Assembly: GCA_046233115.1 (NCBI GenBank)
Contig: JBJXHM010000017.1
Span: 1-64,000 of the forward strand
Origin: JACOMY01 sp046233115
GTDB taxonomy: Bacteria > Pseudomonadota > Alphaproteobacteria > Kiloniellales > JACOMY01
DNA: 64,000 nt
Direction of reading: 5' to 3'
The notes beneath the pieces are model-generated. The model was not told where the DNA came from. It saw only the letters and a program-made list of their open reading frames with translations, and did no database searches. Both the position numbers and the translations under genes were made by a program. Every line of letters begins with the position of its first letter. The stretch's first letter is position 1. Positions 51,241 through 60,311 of this stretch are shown piece by piece.

Positions 51241-54200
51241 GACAGACGCCCTGTTCCGCTCACTCGCCAGGGCCGACCCAGTTCGTCAATCCGTATCAAT
51301 TCCGCTGTGGCCTTTTGAAGTCTGCTATATGCAGGCATAAACCAGCGAAAAGAATCCTCGTCCATTGGTGTGTTGTGTCTTTGTTGAAGAGCTCCAGCCT
51401 CCTTAAGGCGAGCCAAACGAAATCGATTTGCCGAGATCTCCAACTGATAGACGCGCCAATACGTCACCTCTTGGTCAGTCACGAGCCTCAAGCAATCGCC
51501 CTTGTGCACCCGCATGACGAACCGCGCGCCAGGAACCTGGTCTTGCCAGAGCGGCCGATGCTCAGGCTGATTGGCCTGATAGACGGTGATTGCCTCACCC
51601 CGCCAACGCCCGTCCGGCGTCTGGTAAATCTCGACGCAGTGGTTGTCGCCGGCACTGTAGGCCTTGTAGGGCTGCCCTGCGCCGTCGGCCACGGGCACCA
51701 GATAGTCGGGTGCCTCGGCCTTGGTCAGGCGGACATGGCGCAGTGCCCCATGCGCCTTGCCGGGTTGCGGCCTGCTGTGACGCCGGCCCCAATCCTCGCC
51801 GAAGTCCTGAAGCACCTGGGCCAGGGTCAGTCCCTTGTGCTTGCCGGCCGCGACCGCCGCCTGCAAATCGGTGCGCAGCAAGGGGTCGCGGATGCGCGCG
51901 ATCTCCTTCTCGTTCAGCGACGAGAGTCGCTTGCGGTACACTAGGTTGCCGCCCTCCTCAGGCCGCTCCAGCAGGCCGTAGGCGGTGTCCTCGTGCAGTT
52001 GCCCCTGCGCCCCGTGGTCCGGCTTGTGCGAGACCAGGATGGCATCCAGCATCCGGGCCACGTCCTGCCGGAAGCCGTCCCAGGGCGCCGAGACCTCGAT
52101 GCGCTCGCGCACCTCGTCGTACTCGCGCGCCATCCGGTTGAGCAGGCCGCGGTCGGTCAGGCCGGCGACCAGCGCGTCCAGGGCGTGGTGGCGATGGTCG
52201 TTGCGGTTCTTGACCCCGCCTTCGGGGTCAAGCAGGTCGTTCAGCCCCCACTTGCCGCGCAACAGGGCGGTGAGCCGCCCCGGTACCACCCAGACATTTC
52301 GCGGATCGGTGATGCAGCCCAGGTACTGGCGGGCCAGCCGAGCCAGCCAGGAGGTCTCGTTGAGCTGGCGGGACTGGAAGCCGACGTTGGCCTCGAAGCG
52401 CTCGAAGGCGTCGGGGTCGAAGCGCCAGCGCTTGTTCTTCGGAAGTGCCGCGGCCCTGGCCGCGATCTGCTCCCAGTCATAGCGATGGCCCGACAGGCCG
52501 GGCGATCTGCCGAAGGCCTGGAATGGCGTCCTCTGCCCCTTGTCGCGGTTGGCATGGCGCAGGCAGACCGTCTTGTTGGCGGCGCTGTCGTCCCAGGAGC
52601 GCGAGAAGGGGATCAGGTGCTCGATCTCCACCTCGTCCGACAGCAGCATGCGGACGCCGATCTTCTGGCCGGTGAAGGGGCAGGCACGGTCGGCCTCGTC
52701 CTTCTCGTTCAGCTCCTCCCAGAGCCTCAGCTTCAAGAGGTTGCCGTGGTTCGCCGGATAGCCCAGCTCCTCCAGCTTCTTGCGCCGCAGGTCGTTCTTG
52801 CGCTGGTTCTCGGCCTGCTCCAGCTCCAGCTTGCGCAGCGCCTGCGGCGAGAGCTTGAAGTCGCGCGCCATCTCCACCACCACCTCGGCCGGCGGGCCGT
52901 AGCGCTTGATCAGCGCGTTCGTTACCCGGCGGAGCTGGTTGAGCCCGATGTGCACCGTGGGATTGGGCAAACGGCCCCAACGCTTTTCGGCCGGGTCCCG
53001 CTCGTCGCCGCTGCCGACCACGTGGTCCTGCAGGATCTCGCCGTAGAAGGGCAGTCTGGGCCGGATCTCCCCGGTCGGCAGGCGCGCATGGTCGTAGCCG
53101 GCCGCCTTGGCCGCCTCGTCGTAGCGCAGCCCCTCCTCCATCCGCGGCACCAGGGCCTTGAGCGCGCGCAGGCCCAGGCGACAGTGGCTGTCGGGCAGCG
53201 GCGCGTCGGCGATCTTGCGGGCGCGGGCCTCCTCCACCCCGGTCTCGGCGATGAGCCAGGCGACCAGCGCCTCCTCCTCCGGCTCCTCCAGCAGGCGGGT
53301 GACGATCTCGGCCTGGCGCGCCTGGGCGTAGCCGTCCCAGGTCTTGCCGAAGCGCTTGGCGTCGCGCAGCACCGCAGCCGTCTTGTCGCCCTCCAGCTTG
53401 CCGCGCTTCTCGGATTCGAGATTAAAGAGCTGGTCGGCAGTGAGCTTTAACAGACGCCTGAGCCCGTCGAAGCTCATGGTCCGCTTGGACAGCAGGGCTT
53501 GAAGCACCTTCCTCCGCTGGTCGGGATCGAGCCGCACGTTGCTCTCCCCCACCGCGCCGACGGCAAGGTTGTTGACCTCCTGCAGGATGCGGTAGCGCTG
53601 TGCCAGCGGATGCGCCCAGGGACAGCGGAAGCCCTCCAGGTCGTCCAGCCCCTTGGCCGGGTCGAGGCTGCACTTGCCGACCGGCGGCGAGACCAGCGGG
53701 CGCTGGTAAAACACCAGGTCGAAGAGCCGGTCGTAGAGCTCTTGGGTCAGCTCCGGATGCCAGCGGGCCTGTGCCTGCCACAGCAGCCTGAACTCCTCCT
53801 TCAGCATGGCGCGTTGCGGGTAGAAGTCATAGTCGGCCTTGGCACCGCTGCTGACGTTGCGCGCCCGCACGGGATCGCGCCTGGCATGGCGCAAGGCCAG
53901 GTACTCGCCCAGGCTGCGCGCGCTGACGCCGAGCATGGCTTCGCGGAGTTTGGCCCCAGCCTCGGCGATGACGCCGCTCTCCTCATTACGTCCATCCGTC
54001 TTGCGGTTCGACTTGAAGCCGCGCCGCTGGTTGATGTGGAACAAGGCCCGCCCGAGCTGGTGCAGCGGCAGCGCCTCGCCCAGGCCGCGCGCCCGCAGGT
54101 CATAGGGGTCCAGCCTCTCCAGCACCTTGCGCACTGCCTCCTCCGCCGGCATCAGGCCGGCCTCGATCAGCGCCTCCATCAGGCGCCGTCGCCGCAGCAG

Positions 54201-54437
54201 GTAGCGGTCGCGCCGCCGCCGGGCACCGCGCGCGACGCGCCGGGTCACGGCATTGGAGGTCTTGCTCTGCGGATCGCGCCCATCGCTGTAGATCCTGACC
54301 CCGCCGGGACCGAGACCGCGCGGAGCCTCCGGCGCCTCCAGCCAGATGATCGCCCAACCCAGCGAATTGGCGCCCAGGTCCAGGCCGAGGCGATAGGCCC
54401 GCCTGGCCGACTTCGTTCCGGTAGCAGATTCCCGCAT
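51237..54437 (-). CDS. cas9: CRISPR-associated endonuclease Cas9 (type II-C)
   Basis: 1066 residues, the usual II-C size. RuvC-I Asp20 (LGLDLGANSLGW), Arg-rich bridge helix 64-87, RuvC-II Glu522 (VVVEMARDF), HNH His607 and Asn621 (EIEHLIPFS, AANK), RuvC-III His751/Asp754 (HHALDA), then a PAM-interacting C-terminal region. All nuclease residues are intact and there is no frameshift. Start is the ATG at 54437, with a G-rich site upstream; a longer reading from 54539 would run into the tracrRNA region. First gene of cas9-cas1-cas2. Confidence 0.97.
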   Translation of the reverse strand: MRESATGTKSARRAYRLGLDLGANSLGWAIIWLEAPEAPRGLGPGGVRIYSDGRDPQSKTSNAVTRRVARGARRRRDRYLLRRRRLMEALIEAGLMPAEEAVRKVLERLDPYDLRARGLGEALPLHQLGRALFHINQRRGFKSNRKTDGRNEESGVIAEAGAKLREAMLGVSARSLGEYLALRHARRDPVRARNVSSGAKADYDFYPQRAMLKEEFRLLWQAQARWHPELTQELYDRLFDLVFYQRPLVSPPVGKCSLDPAKGLDDLEGFRCPWAHPLAQRYRILQEVNNLAVGAVGESNVRLDPDQRRKVLQALLSKRTMSFDGLRRLLKLTADQLFNLESEKRGKLEGDKTAAVLRDAKRFGKTWDGYAQARQAEIVTRLLEEPEEEALVAWLIAETGVEEARARKIADAPLPDSHCRLGLRALKALVPRMEEGLRYDEAAKAAGYDHARLPTGEIRPRLPFYGEILQDHVVGSGDERDPAEKRWGRLPNPTVHIGLNQLRRVTNALIKRYGPPAEVVVEMARDFKLSPQALRKLELEQAENQRKNDLRRKKLEELGYPANHGNLLKLRLWEELNEKDEADRACPFTGQKIGVRMLLSDEVEIEHLIPFSRSWDDSAANKTVCLRHANRDKGQRTPFQAFGRSPGLSGHRYDWEQIAARAAALPKNKRWRFDPDAFERFEANVGFQSRQLNETSWLARLARQYLGCITDPRNVWVVPGRLTALLRGKWGLNDLLDPEGGVKNRNDHRHHALDALVAGLTDRGLLNRMAREYDEVRERIEVSAPWDGFRQDVARMLDAILVSHKPDHGAQGQLHEDTAYGLLERPEEGGNLVYRKRLSSLNEKEIARIRDPLLRTDLQAAVAAGKHKGLTLAQVLQDFGEDWGRRHSRPQPGKAHGALRHVRLTKAEAPDYLVPVADGAGQPYKAYSAGDNHCVEIYQTPDGRWRGEAITVYQANQPEHRPLWQDQVPGARFVMRVHKGDCLRLVTDQEVTYWRVYQLEISANRFRLARLKEAGALQQRHNTPMDEDSFRWFMPAYSRLQKATAELIRIDELGRPWRVSGTGRLS

Positions 54438-54539
54438 TGATCGCGCCCCCCCTGATTCTTCTTGTTGAATGGTAGAGCATTGACCGCTCTGACACTTTGC
54501 GCAAGACTGGAGGGCGTTGATGGAAGTGCGTATTGCCAA

Positions 54540-54622
54540 GTCTTAGCGGTCTGGTGAGTGAGGGCGCCTCCCGTTAACAAGCGAAAGCACAAAATGGGGC
54601 GGGCTGCGGTCCGCCCCTTCTT
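54540..54622 (+). ncRNA. tracrRNA
   Basis: 54542-54565 is a 24-nt perfect anti-repeat, the complement of repeat nt 11-34. 54571-54578 can pair with repeat nt 1-7 as lower stem (one G-U, one bulged T), leaving an internal bulge as in known II-C duplexes. Then a small GC-GAAA-GC hairpin (54580-54589) and a terminator stem GGGGCGG / CCGCCCC (54596-54617) followed by TTCTT. Divergent from cas9, about 100 nt from its start. Promoter not identified; exact 5' end estimated. Confidence 0.9.
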
Positions 54623-54721
54623 GTCCGGACCCAGCGTCTCTTGCCGTCATGCGCCCCCCGCGTGGGCGTCCCCCGTTCGGCCCTCTAACTCCCCCGCGCG
54701 GTTCCGTGCGACTTAGAACCC

Positions 54722-55897
54722 ATGCAAAGACCTGGATTCGTTCTCACCCTGGGTGCGCTCACCGGGGTCACCGCCACCGCGATCGACATCTGCATTCCCG
54801 CCCAGCCGCAAATCGCGGCAGAGCTGGGGATGGACCCCACGGCCGGCGCGGCGCTGGTCAGCTTCTTCATGCTGGGCTATGGGCCCGGACAGCTCTTCTG
54901 GGGGCCGCTCAGCGACCGCTACGGGCGGCTGCCGCTGCTCTGGCTGTCCCTGGTGGGCTTCCTCTTCGCCAGCCTGGTCTGTGCGCTGGCGACCTCGATG
55001 GAGACCTTGATCTGGGCGCGCCTGGTGCAGGGGCTGCTGGGCGGCGGCGCACCGGTCATCGCGCGCGCCATCGCCCGCGACCAGGGCGGCGGGCCGGAGA
55101 CGGCCTCCCTGCTCTCGGCAATGACCATCGTGCTGGGGGCAGCGCCGCTGGTGGCGCCCTCGATCGGCTCCGGCCTGCTGACGCTGATGGACTGGCGCAG
55201 CATCTTCTGGTTCCTCTGTGCCTTCGCCCTCGTCCTGCTGCTGCTGGTCTTCCTCTACCTGCGCCGCGAGAAGCGGGTCCGGCACGACCAGGACCTGGCG
55301 ACCTACGTCGTCGGCGCGATCATGGTGGTGCGCACCCGCGACTTCCTGCTGGGCACCGCCACCTCCTCCGTGGTCTTCCTGGGCTACTCCAGCTTCCTCT
55401 CGGTGGGGGCGGTGGTGGCGCAAGGCCGCTACGGCGTCTCCCCGGCCGCCTTCGGGCCGATCTTCGCGATCGCCGCGCTGGCCTTCATCCTGGGCTCCGT
55501 GGTAGCGCGCCAGGCGGTGCGGCGAGTCCGGCTGGAACTGGTGGTGCTGCTGGCCGCGGTGATCGGCTGCATCGCCGGCGTAGGCCTGCTGACGCACGCC
55601 GGCGGCGGCCTCGGCCTGGTCGGGCTCTGGGCGCTGATCACCGGCTACATCCTGGGCTTCGGCATGCTGCTGCCGCTGGCCGTCGCCAAGGCGCTGGAGC
55701 CGGCCGGCCCGGCGGCCGGCGCGGCCTCCTCCGTCCTGGGCCTGATCCAGGTGCTGTCGGGCGCGCTGGGGGCGGAGCTCGCCGCCTCCAGCCTCTTCGA
55801 GTCGGCCTACCAGGCGCTCTGCCTGATCATGCCGATCTCCATGTTCACCGCCCTGCTGCTCTCCGGCACCTCCTTCCTGCTGGCCTGGAAGCGCTGA
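54722..55897 (+). CDS. MFS drug-resistance transporter, Bcr/CflA type
   Basis: 391 residues, about 12 predicted membrane helices. N-terminal CIPAQPQIAAELGMDPTAG, the MFS motif A (PLSDRYGRLP, residues 64-73) and a motif-C-like GAAPLVAPSIGSGL are typical of Bcr/CflA proton-driven efflux of drugs or amino-acid derivatives. Stands alone, between the tracrRNA and convergent genes. Confidence 0.82.
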   Translation: MQRPGFVLTLGALTGVTATAIDICIPAQPQIAAELGMDPTAGAALVSFFMLGYGPGQLFWGPLSDRYGRLPLLWLSLVGFLFASLVCALATSMETLIWARLVQGLLGGGAPVIARAIARDQGGGPETASLLSAMTIVLGAAPLVAPSIGSGLLTLMDWRSIFWFLCAFALVLLLLVFLYLRREKRVRHDQDLATYVVGAIMVVRTRDFLLGTATSSVVFLGYSSFLSVGAVVAQGRYGVSPAAFGPIFAIAALAFILGSVVARQAVRRVRLELVVLLAAVIGCIAGVGLLTHAGGGLGLVGLWALITGYILGFGMLLPLAVAKALEPAGPAAGAASSVLGLIQVLSGALGAELAASSLFESAYQALCLIMPISMFTALLLSGTSFLLAWKR

Positions 55898-55911
55898 GAG
55901 GCGGGTAGCGC

Positions 55912-56265
55912 CTAGGCCTCCAGGACCAGCTCGAAGCCGCCGAAGATCGCCCGCTTGCCGTCGAAGGGCATGGGGTTGGTCTCGGGCGAGAGGCGCGGAT
56001 CGGCCATGATCTTCGGCCAGGCCCCCGCCTGGATCCCCTTCGAGGGCCAGACGATCCAGCAGAAGCAGACCGTCTCGTCCGGCTCGCATTGCACCGCCAT
56101 GGGGAAGGAGGTCAGCTGGCCGTCCGGCACCTCGTCGCCCCAGCCGTCGTTGACCGACAGCGCGCCGTACTCCTTGAAGACCGCGGCCACCTGCCTGGCG
56201 TGGGCGACGAAGGCCGCCTTCTGGGCAGTGGGAACCGAACAGACCATTCCGTTGATGTAGGGCAT
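55912..56265 (-). CDS. DUF1428 family protein
   Basis: 117 residues with the DUF1428 pattern (MPYINGMVCSVP, FKEYGALSVNDGWGDEVPDG, DPRLSPETNPMPFDGKRAIFGGF). Small alpha/beta dimeric-barrel-like proteins of unknown function, often beside VOC-family genes. Probably co-transcribed after the VOC gene. Confidence 0.85.
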   Translation of the reverse strand: MPYINGMVCSVPTAQKAAFVAHARQVAAVFKEYGALSVNDGWGDEVPDGQLTSFPMAVQCEPDETVCFCWIVWPSKGIQAGAWPKIMADPRLSPETNPMPFDGKRAIFGGFELVLEA

Positions 56266-56338
56266 GATGCCTTCTCCTCGTGGATGTGTGGCTCTTGACT
56301 GGTTTGGGAAGCGGCAGCGCTATTCCCCTGCGCCAGCG

Positions 56339-56809
56339 CTATTCCCCTGCGGCGGCGGCCTCCAAACCGGCAATCTCGATCTTGCTCATGGCCATGAGGG
56401 CCGCCTGCACGCGCTTCACCGCCGCGGGCTCGCCGCTGCCCATGAGCCGGGGCAGCGCCTCCGGCACGATCTGCCAGTGCACGCCGAAGCGATCCTTCAG
56501 CCAGCCGCAGGGACCGGGGGCGCCGCCATCGACGGTCAGCGCGTCCCAGAGACGATCGGTCTCCGCCTGGTCGGCGGTCAGCACCGAGATCGAGGTCAGC
56601 GGGCTGGAGACCGGCTCCGGATTGCCCGCCAGCGCCATGTAGGGAGCGCCGGCCAGGGAGAACTCGACCACCAGCGGCGGCCCCTCCGGCTCCGGCCGGT
56701 AGATCTGGCCCAGGGCGCTGCCGGGCAGGAGGTCCACGTAGAAGCGGGCGGCCTGCTCGATCCCCTGTTTCAGGAAGAGGCAGGTGCGGACTTTCGAGGT
56801 CCCTGTCAT
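56339..56809 (-). CDS. VOC-superfamily (PhnB-like) protein
   Basis: 156 residues: RTCLFLKQGIEQAARFYVDLLPGS opening and CGWLKDRFGVHWQIVPEALP are typical of PhnB/3-demethylubiquinone-methyltransferase-like VOC proteins. May bind a metal and small aromatic or antibiotic-like molecule; no enzyme proven. Regulated by the divergent MarR gene judging from the shared operator. Confidence 0.8.
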   Translation of the reverse strand: MTGTSKVRTCLFLKQGIEQAARFYVDLLPGSALGQIYRPEPEGPPLVVEFSLAGAPYMALAGNPEPVSSPLTSISVLTADQAETDRLWDALTVDGGAPGPCGWLKDRFGVHWQIVPEALPRLMGSGEPAAVKRVQAALMAMSKIEIAGLEAAAAGE

Positions 56810-56841
56810 GCACGCATCTCCTTCGTCCTTTCCGTATATAA

Positions 56842-56853
56842 GTTGATATCAAC
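56842..56853. promoter_or_regulatory. MarR operator 1 (GTTGATATCAAC)
   Basis: Perfect 12-bp palindrome (14 bp with flanking A/T) directly before the VOC gene promoter region, next to TATATA. The same core recurs at 56917-56928. Confidence 0.7.
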
Positions 56854-56905
56854 TTTTATAGACTCGCCCCACACCGGAACGGAGCGCAGCCGGCAGCCTG
56901 CTTAC

Positions 56906-56934
56906 TTGACACTAACGTTGATGTCAACGTAAAA
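56906..56934 (+). promoter_or_regulatory. marR promoter with operator 2
   Basis: TTGACA (56906-56911), 17 nt, GTAAAA (56929-56934). The operator GTTGATGTCAAC (56917-56928) fills the spacer between -35 and -10, so bound regulator would block its own transcription. Confidence 0.7.
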
Positions 56935-56941
56935 GGCAATC

Positions 56942-57397
56942 ATGAGAGATGACTTGCCGCTTGCCGTCACCCACGAGGTGCGCGACCGCTGCCTCTGCCT
57001 GCACCTGCAGCGCGCGGCCAGAACGATCGGCCGGCATTTCGACGAGGCGCTGCGGCCCCTGAACCTGACCAACGGGCAGTACTCGCTGCTGGTGTCGCTG
57101 AACCGGCCGCAGGCGCCGAAGATGGGCGACGTCGCCCGGCTGCTGGCGATGGACCGCACCACCCTCACCGCCGCGCTGAAGCCGCTGGAGCGCCGCGGCC
57201 TGCTCCGCATCGAGGCGGACGAGAGCGACCGGCGCCAGCGCCGGCTCTCGCTGACTGAAGCGGGCCTCGACCTGCTGGCCCAGGCGGTGCCGATCTGGCG
57301 CGAGACGCACGACCGGGTCGACCGGCTGCTGGCCGCGGAAGAGCCAGCGGCGCTCAAGGCCAGCCTGCTGAAGCTCTCCTTCGGTGAGTTGGCCTGA
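56942..57397 (+). CDS. MarR-family transcriptional regulator
   Basis: 151 residues, winged helix with recognition region MGDVARLLAMDRTTLTAALKPLERRGLL and wing ESDRRQRRLSLTEAG. Divergent from the VOC-DUF1428 pair and separated by a region with two GTTGATRTCAAC operators, so autoregulation and control of the pair are likely. Confidence 0.9.
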   Translation: MRDDLPLAVTHEVRDRCLCLHLQRAARTIGRHFDEALRPLNLTNGQYSLLVSLNRPQAPKMGDVARLLAMDRTTLTAALKPLERRGLLRIEADESDRRQRRLSLTEAGLDLLAQAVPIWRETHDRVDRLLAAEEPAALKASLLKLSFGELA

Positions 57398-57471
57398 CGG
57401 CGGCGAAGCCAGGGACGCATGTACGTCTCCTGCTTCCACGAAAGGCTTCGTTTTTCTGGCAAAGGGAAAAT

Positions 57472-57549
57472 GGTCCTCCGGTCAAGCCGAAGGACGACAA
57501 AATATAGCAATATCATATGGTTGTCGTCCTACGGCTTGACCGTAGGACC
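57472..57549. repeat. REP-like palindrome pair (inverted)
   Basis: Arms 57472-57500 and 57521-57549 are reverse complements with two mismatches in 29 nt around a 20-nt AT-rich loop. Each arm is itself a near-palindrome (GGTCCT..GG TCAAG CC..AGGAC). This layout, two oppositely oriented palindromes in an intergenic region, is that of REP/BIME elements. Confidence 0.75.
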
Positions 57550-57618
57550 AGTCGACAGCGGTACGGCCTATCAGTACGGGATGCTCGCTGCACCAGCGCA
57601 CTGCCCCGACGTGGGACC

Positions 57619-59226
57619 TCAGGCCGCCTCTTCCACCACGATGTCGATGGCGGCCTTGAGCAGGCTCTGGGTGTAGGGGTGCTGCGGCCGCTCGAAGAGG
57701 CTGTCGGCGTCGCCGGCCTCGACCACCTTGCCCTCGCGCATCACCAGCATGCGGTGCGACATGGCGCGGACCACGCGCAGGTCGTGACTGACGAAGAGAT
57801 AGGCCAGGCGGTGCCGGGCCTGCAGGTCGCGCAGCAGCTCCACGATCTGTGCCTGCACCGACATGTCCAGCGCCGACGTCGGCTCGTCCAGCATCACGAA
57901 GCGCGGCTTCAGGATCATCGCCCGGGCGATCGAGATGCGCTGGCGCTGGCCGCCGGAGAACTCGTGCGGATAGCGATGGCGCATCTCGGGCTTGAGGCCC
58001 ACCTCCTCCAGCGCCGCGGCGATGCGCCGGTCGCGCTCCGCCTTGCCCAGCGGTTCATGGATGTCGAGGCCCTCGGCCACGATGTCGCCGACGGTCAGCC
58101 TGGGCGAGAGCGAGCCGTAGGGGTCCTGGAAGACCACCTGCAGGTCCTTGCGCAGGCCGCGCAGCGCGGAGGGCTTGAGCCCGTCGATGCGGCGCCCCTG
58201 GTAGGAGACCGCGCCATCCGACTGGTTCAAGCGTAGCAATGCCATGCCAAGCGTGGTCTTGCCGCTGCCGCTCTCCCCCACCACGCCCAGGGTCTCGCCC
58301 TCGCGCAGGGTGAGGCTCACGCCGTCCACTGCCCGCACGTAGTCGACCGTACGCCTGAGCAGGCCCTGCTTGATCGGGAAGTAGACCTTCAGGTCGTTGG
58401 CCGCCATGACCTCGGTGGCATCGGCCGGCACCGGCGGCGCGCTGCCCTTGGGCTCGGCCGCCAGCAGGCGCTGTGTGTAGGGATGCTTGGGGGCGGAGAA
58501 GACCTCCTCCACCGCGCCGCGCTCGACGATCTCGCCCTCGGTCATCACACAGACCCGGTCGGCCATGCGCCGGACCACGCCCAGGTCGTGCGTGATCAGC
58601 AGCAGGGTCATGCCGAGCTCGCGCTGCAGGCGCCGCATCAGGCCCAGCACCTGGGCCTGCACGGTGACGTCGAGCGCCGTGGTCGGCTCATCGGCGATCA
58701 AGAGGTCCGGCTCGTTGGCCAGGGCCATGGCGATCATCACCCGCTGGCGCTGCCCGCCGGAGAGCTGGTGCGGATAGGCGCCCAGCCGCTGCTCGGGGTC
58801 GCGGATGCCGACCAGGCGCAGCAGCTCCAGCACCCGCTTGCGCGCCGCCGCCGGCCCCAGCCCGCGGTGCAGGGCCAGGGTCTCGCTCACCTGCTTCAGG
58901 ATGGTGTGGAGCGGATTGAGCGAGGTCATCGGCTCCTGGAAGATCATCGAGATGTCGTTGCCGCGCACCGCGCGCAGCTCCGCCTCGCTGCCGCCCATCA
59001 GCTCCTTGCCGCGGAAGCGTACCGAGCTGCGGTCGCCGTAGCGTGCCGGCGGGCGCGGCAGGAGCTGCAGGATCGAGAGCGCCGTCACCGACTTGCCGGA
59101 GCCGGACTCGCCGACCAGCGCCAGGGTCTCGCCCCGGCGGATATCGAGCGAGAGGGTCTTCACCGCCGGTGGCGCCTTGCCGAAGCTGACGGAGAGATCC
59201 TTGATCTCGAGCAGGATGTCGCTCAT
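57619..59226 (-). CDS. yejF: Peptide ABC transporter ATPase with two nucleotide-binding domains (YejF-like)
   Basis: 535 residues. Domain 1: Walker A GESGSGKSVT, signature LSGGQRQRVMIAMA; domain 2 after residue 270: GESGSGKTTL, FSGGQRQRISIARA. Fusion of both ATPases in one chain is the YejF arrangement. Energises the Yej peptide importer; last gene of the operon. Confidence 0.9.
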   Translation of the reverse strand: MSDILLEIKDLSVSFGKAPPAVKTLSLDIRRGETLALVGESGSGKSVTALSILQLLPRPPARYGDRSSVRFRGKELMGGSEAELRAVRGNDISMIFQEPMTSLNPLHTILKQVSETLALHRGLGPAAARKRVLELLRLVGIRDPEQRLGAYPHQLSGGQRQRVMIAMALANEPDLLIADEPTTALDVTVQAQVLGLMRRLQRELGMTLLLITHDLGVVRRMADRVCVMTEGEIVERGAVEEVFSAPKHPYTQRLLAAEPKGSAPPVPADATEVMAANDLKVYFPIKQGLLRRTVDYVRAVDGVSLTLREGETLGVVGESGSGKTTLGMALLRLNQSDGAVSYQGRRIDGLKPSALRGLRKDLQVVFQDPYGSLSPRLTVGDIVAEGLDIHEPLGKAERDRRIAAALEEVGLKPEMRHRYPHEFSGGQRQRISIARAMILKPRFVMLDEPTSALDMSVQAQIVELLRDLQARHRLAYLFVSHDLRVVRAMSHRMLVMREGKVVEAGDADSLFERPQHPYTQSLLKAAIDIVVEEAA

Positions 59227-60311
59227 CGCGCCGCCTCCAGGATCGACTTGCGCGGGTCGAAGGCGTCGCGCACCGCCTCGCCGATGAAGATCAGCAGAGT
59301 CAGCATGATGGCCAGGGTGAAGAAACCGGTGAGACCGAGCCAGGGCGCCTGCAGGTTGGAGCGCCCCTGCGCCAGCAGCTCACCCAGCGAGGCCGAGCCC
59401 GGCGGCAGGCCGACGCCGAGGAAGTCGAGCGAGGTGAGGATGGTGACAGAGCCAGCCAGGGTGAAGGGCATGAAGGTCAGGGTCGCCACCAGGGCGTTGG
59501 GCAGCACGTGGCGGTGGATGATGGTGAAGTCGCGCGCCCCCAGGGCGCGGGCAGCACGCACGTAGTCGAAGTTGCGCGCGCGCAGGAACTCGGCCCGGAC
59601 CACGCCGACGAAGCCCATCCAGCCGAACAGCACGGTGACGCCCAAGAGCCACCAGAAGGTTGGCTCCACCAGGCTCGCCAGGATGATCAGCAGGAACAGC
59701 ACCGGAAGGCCGGACCAGATCTCGATGAAGCGCTGGCCGAAGAGGTCGATCCAGCCGCCAAAGTAGCCCTGCACGGCACCGACCGAGACCCCCATGAGCG
59801 CGGCGATCGCGGTAAAGGCGAAGCCGAAGAGCACGGAGATGCGGAAGCCGTAGATCAGACGTGCCAGCACGTCGCGCGCCTGGTCGTCGGTGCCGAGCCA
59901 GTGGTCGGCGTTGGGCGGCGCCGGCGCCGGCTCGGTCGAGTTCCAGGCCACCGAGTTGAAGCTGTAGGGGATCAGTGGCTCCAGGATGAAGCCCTTCTCG
60001 TCGATCAACTGGCGGACATAAGGGTCGCTGTAGTCCGTCGCCGTCGGCAGGCTGCCGCCGAAGTCGGTCTCGGGATAGGTCTGGAAGATCGGGAAGAAGA
60101 GTTCGCCATCGTAGGAGATCAGCAGCGGCTTGTCGTTGGCGATGAACTCGGCGAAGAGGGTGAGGATGAAGAGGACCGCGAAGATCCAGAGCGCCCAGTA
60201 GCCGCGCTTGTTGGAGCGGAAGTTGGCGATCCGGCGCTCCATGATGGGGGAGCGGCGGCGCTTGCCGGTCTCGGCCGAGGCGGCCTCCCTATCCAAGGCG
60301 ATCTCGCTCAT
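59223..60311 (-). CDS. yejE: Peptide ABC transporter permease (YejE-like)
   Basis: 362 residues from the ATG at 60311. The N-terminal membrane segment and a long periplasmic loop (YPETDFGGSLPTATDYSDPY) are typical of YejE; then HWLGTDDQARDVLARLIYGFRIS and the EAA loop FDYVRAARALGARDFTIIHRH. Overlaps both neighbours. Confidence 0.9.
   Translation of the reverse strand: MSEIALDREAASAETGKRRRSPIMERRIANFRSNKRGYWALWIFAVLFILTLFAEFIANDKPLLISYDGELFFPIFQTYPETDFGGSLPTATDYSDPYVRQLIDEKGFILEPLIPYSFNSVAWNSTEPAPAPPNADHWLGTDDQARDVLARLIYGFRISVLFGFAFTAIAALMGVSVGAVQGYFGGWIDLFGQRFIEIWSGLPVLFLLIILASLVEPTFWWLLGVTVLFGWMGFVGVVRAEFLRARNFDYVRAARALGARDFTIIHRHVLPNALVATLTFMPFTLAGSVTILTSLDFLGVGLPPGSASLGELLAQGRSNLQAPWLGLTGFFTLAIMLTLLIFIGEAVRDAFDPRKSILEAAR

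Noticed and set aside
54470..54540. Possible tracrRNA promoter (TTGACC at 54480, TTGATG at 54517)
   Set aside because: Neither has a credible -10 at 16-18 nt that would place the start before the anti-repeat; not annotated as a promoter.
54649..55908. 419-codon frame overlapping the MFS gene in another frame
   Set aside because: Gly/Arg/Pro-rich shadow; the overlapping frame from 54722 encodes a clear 12-helix transporter.
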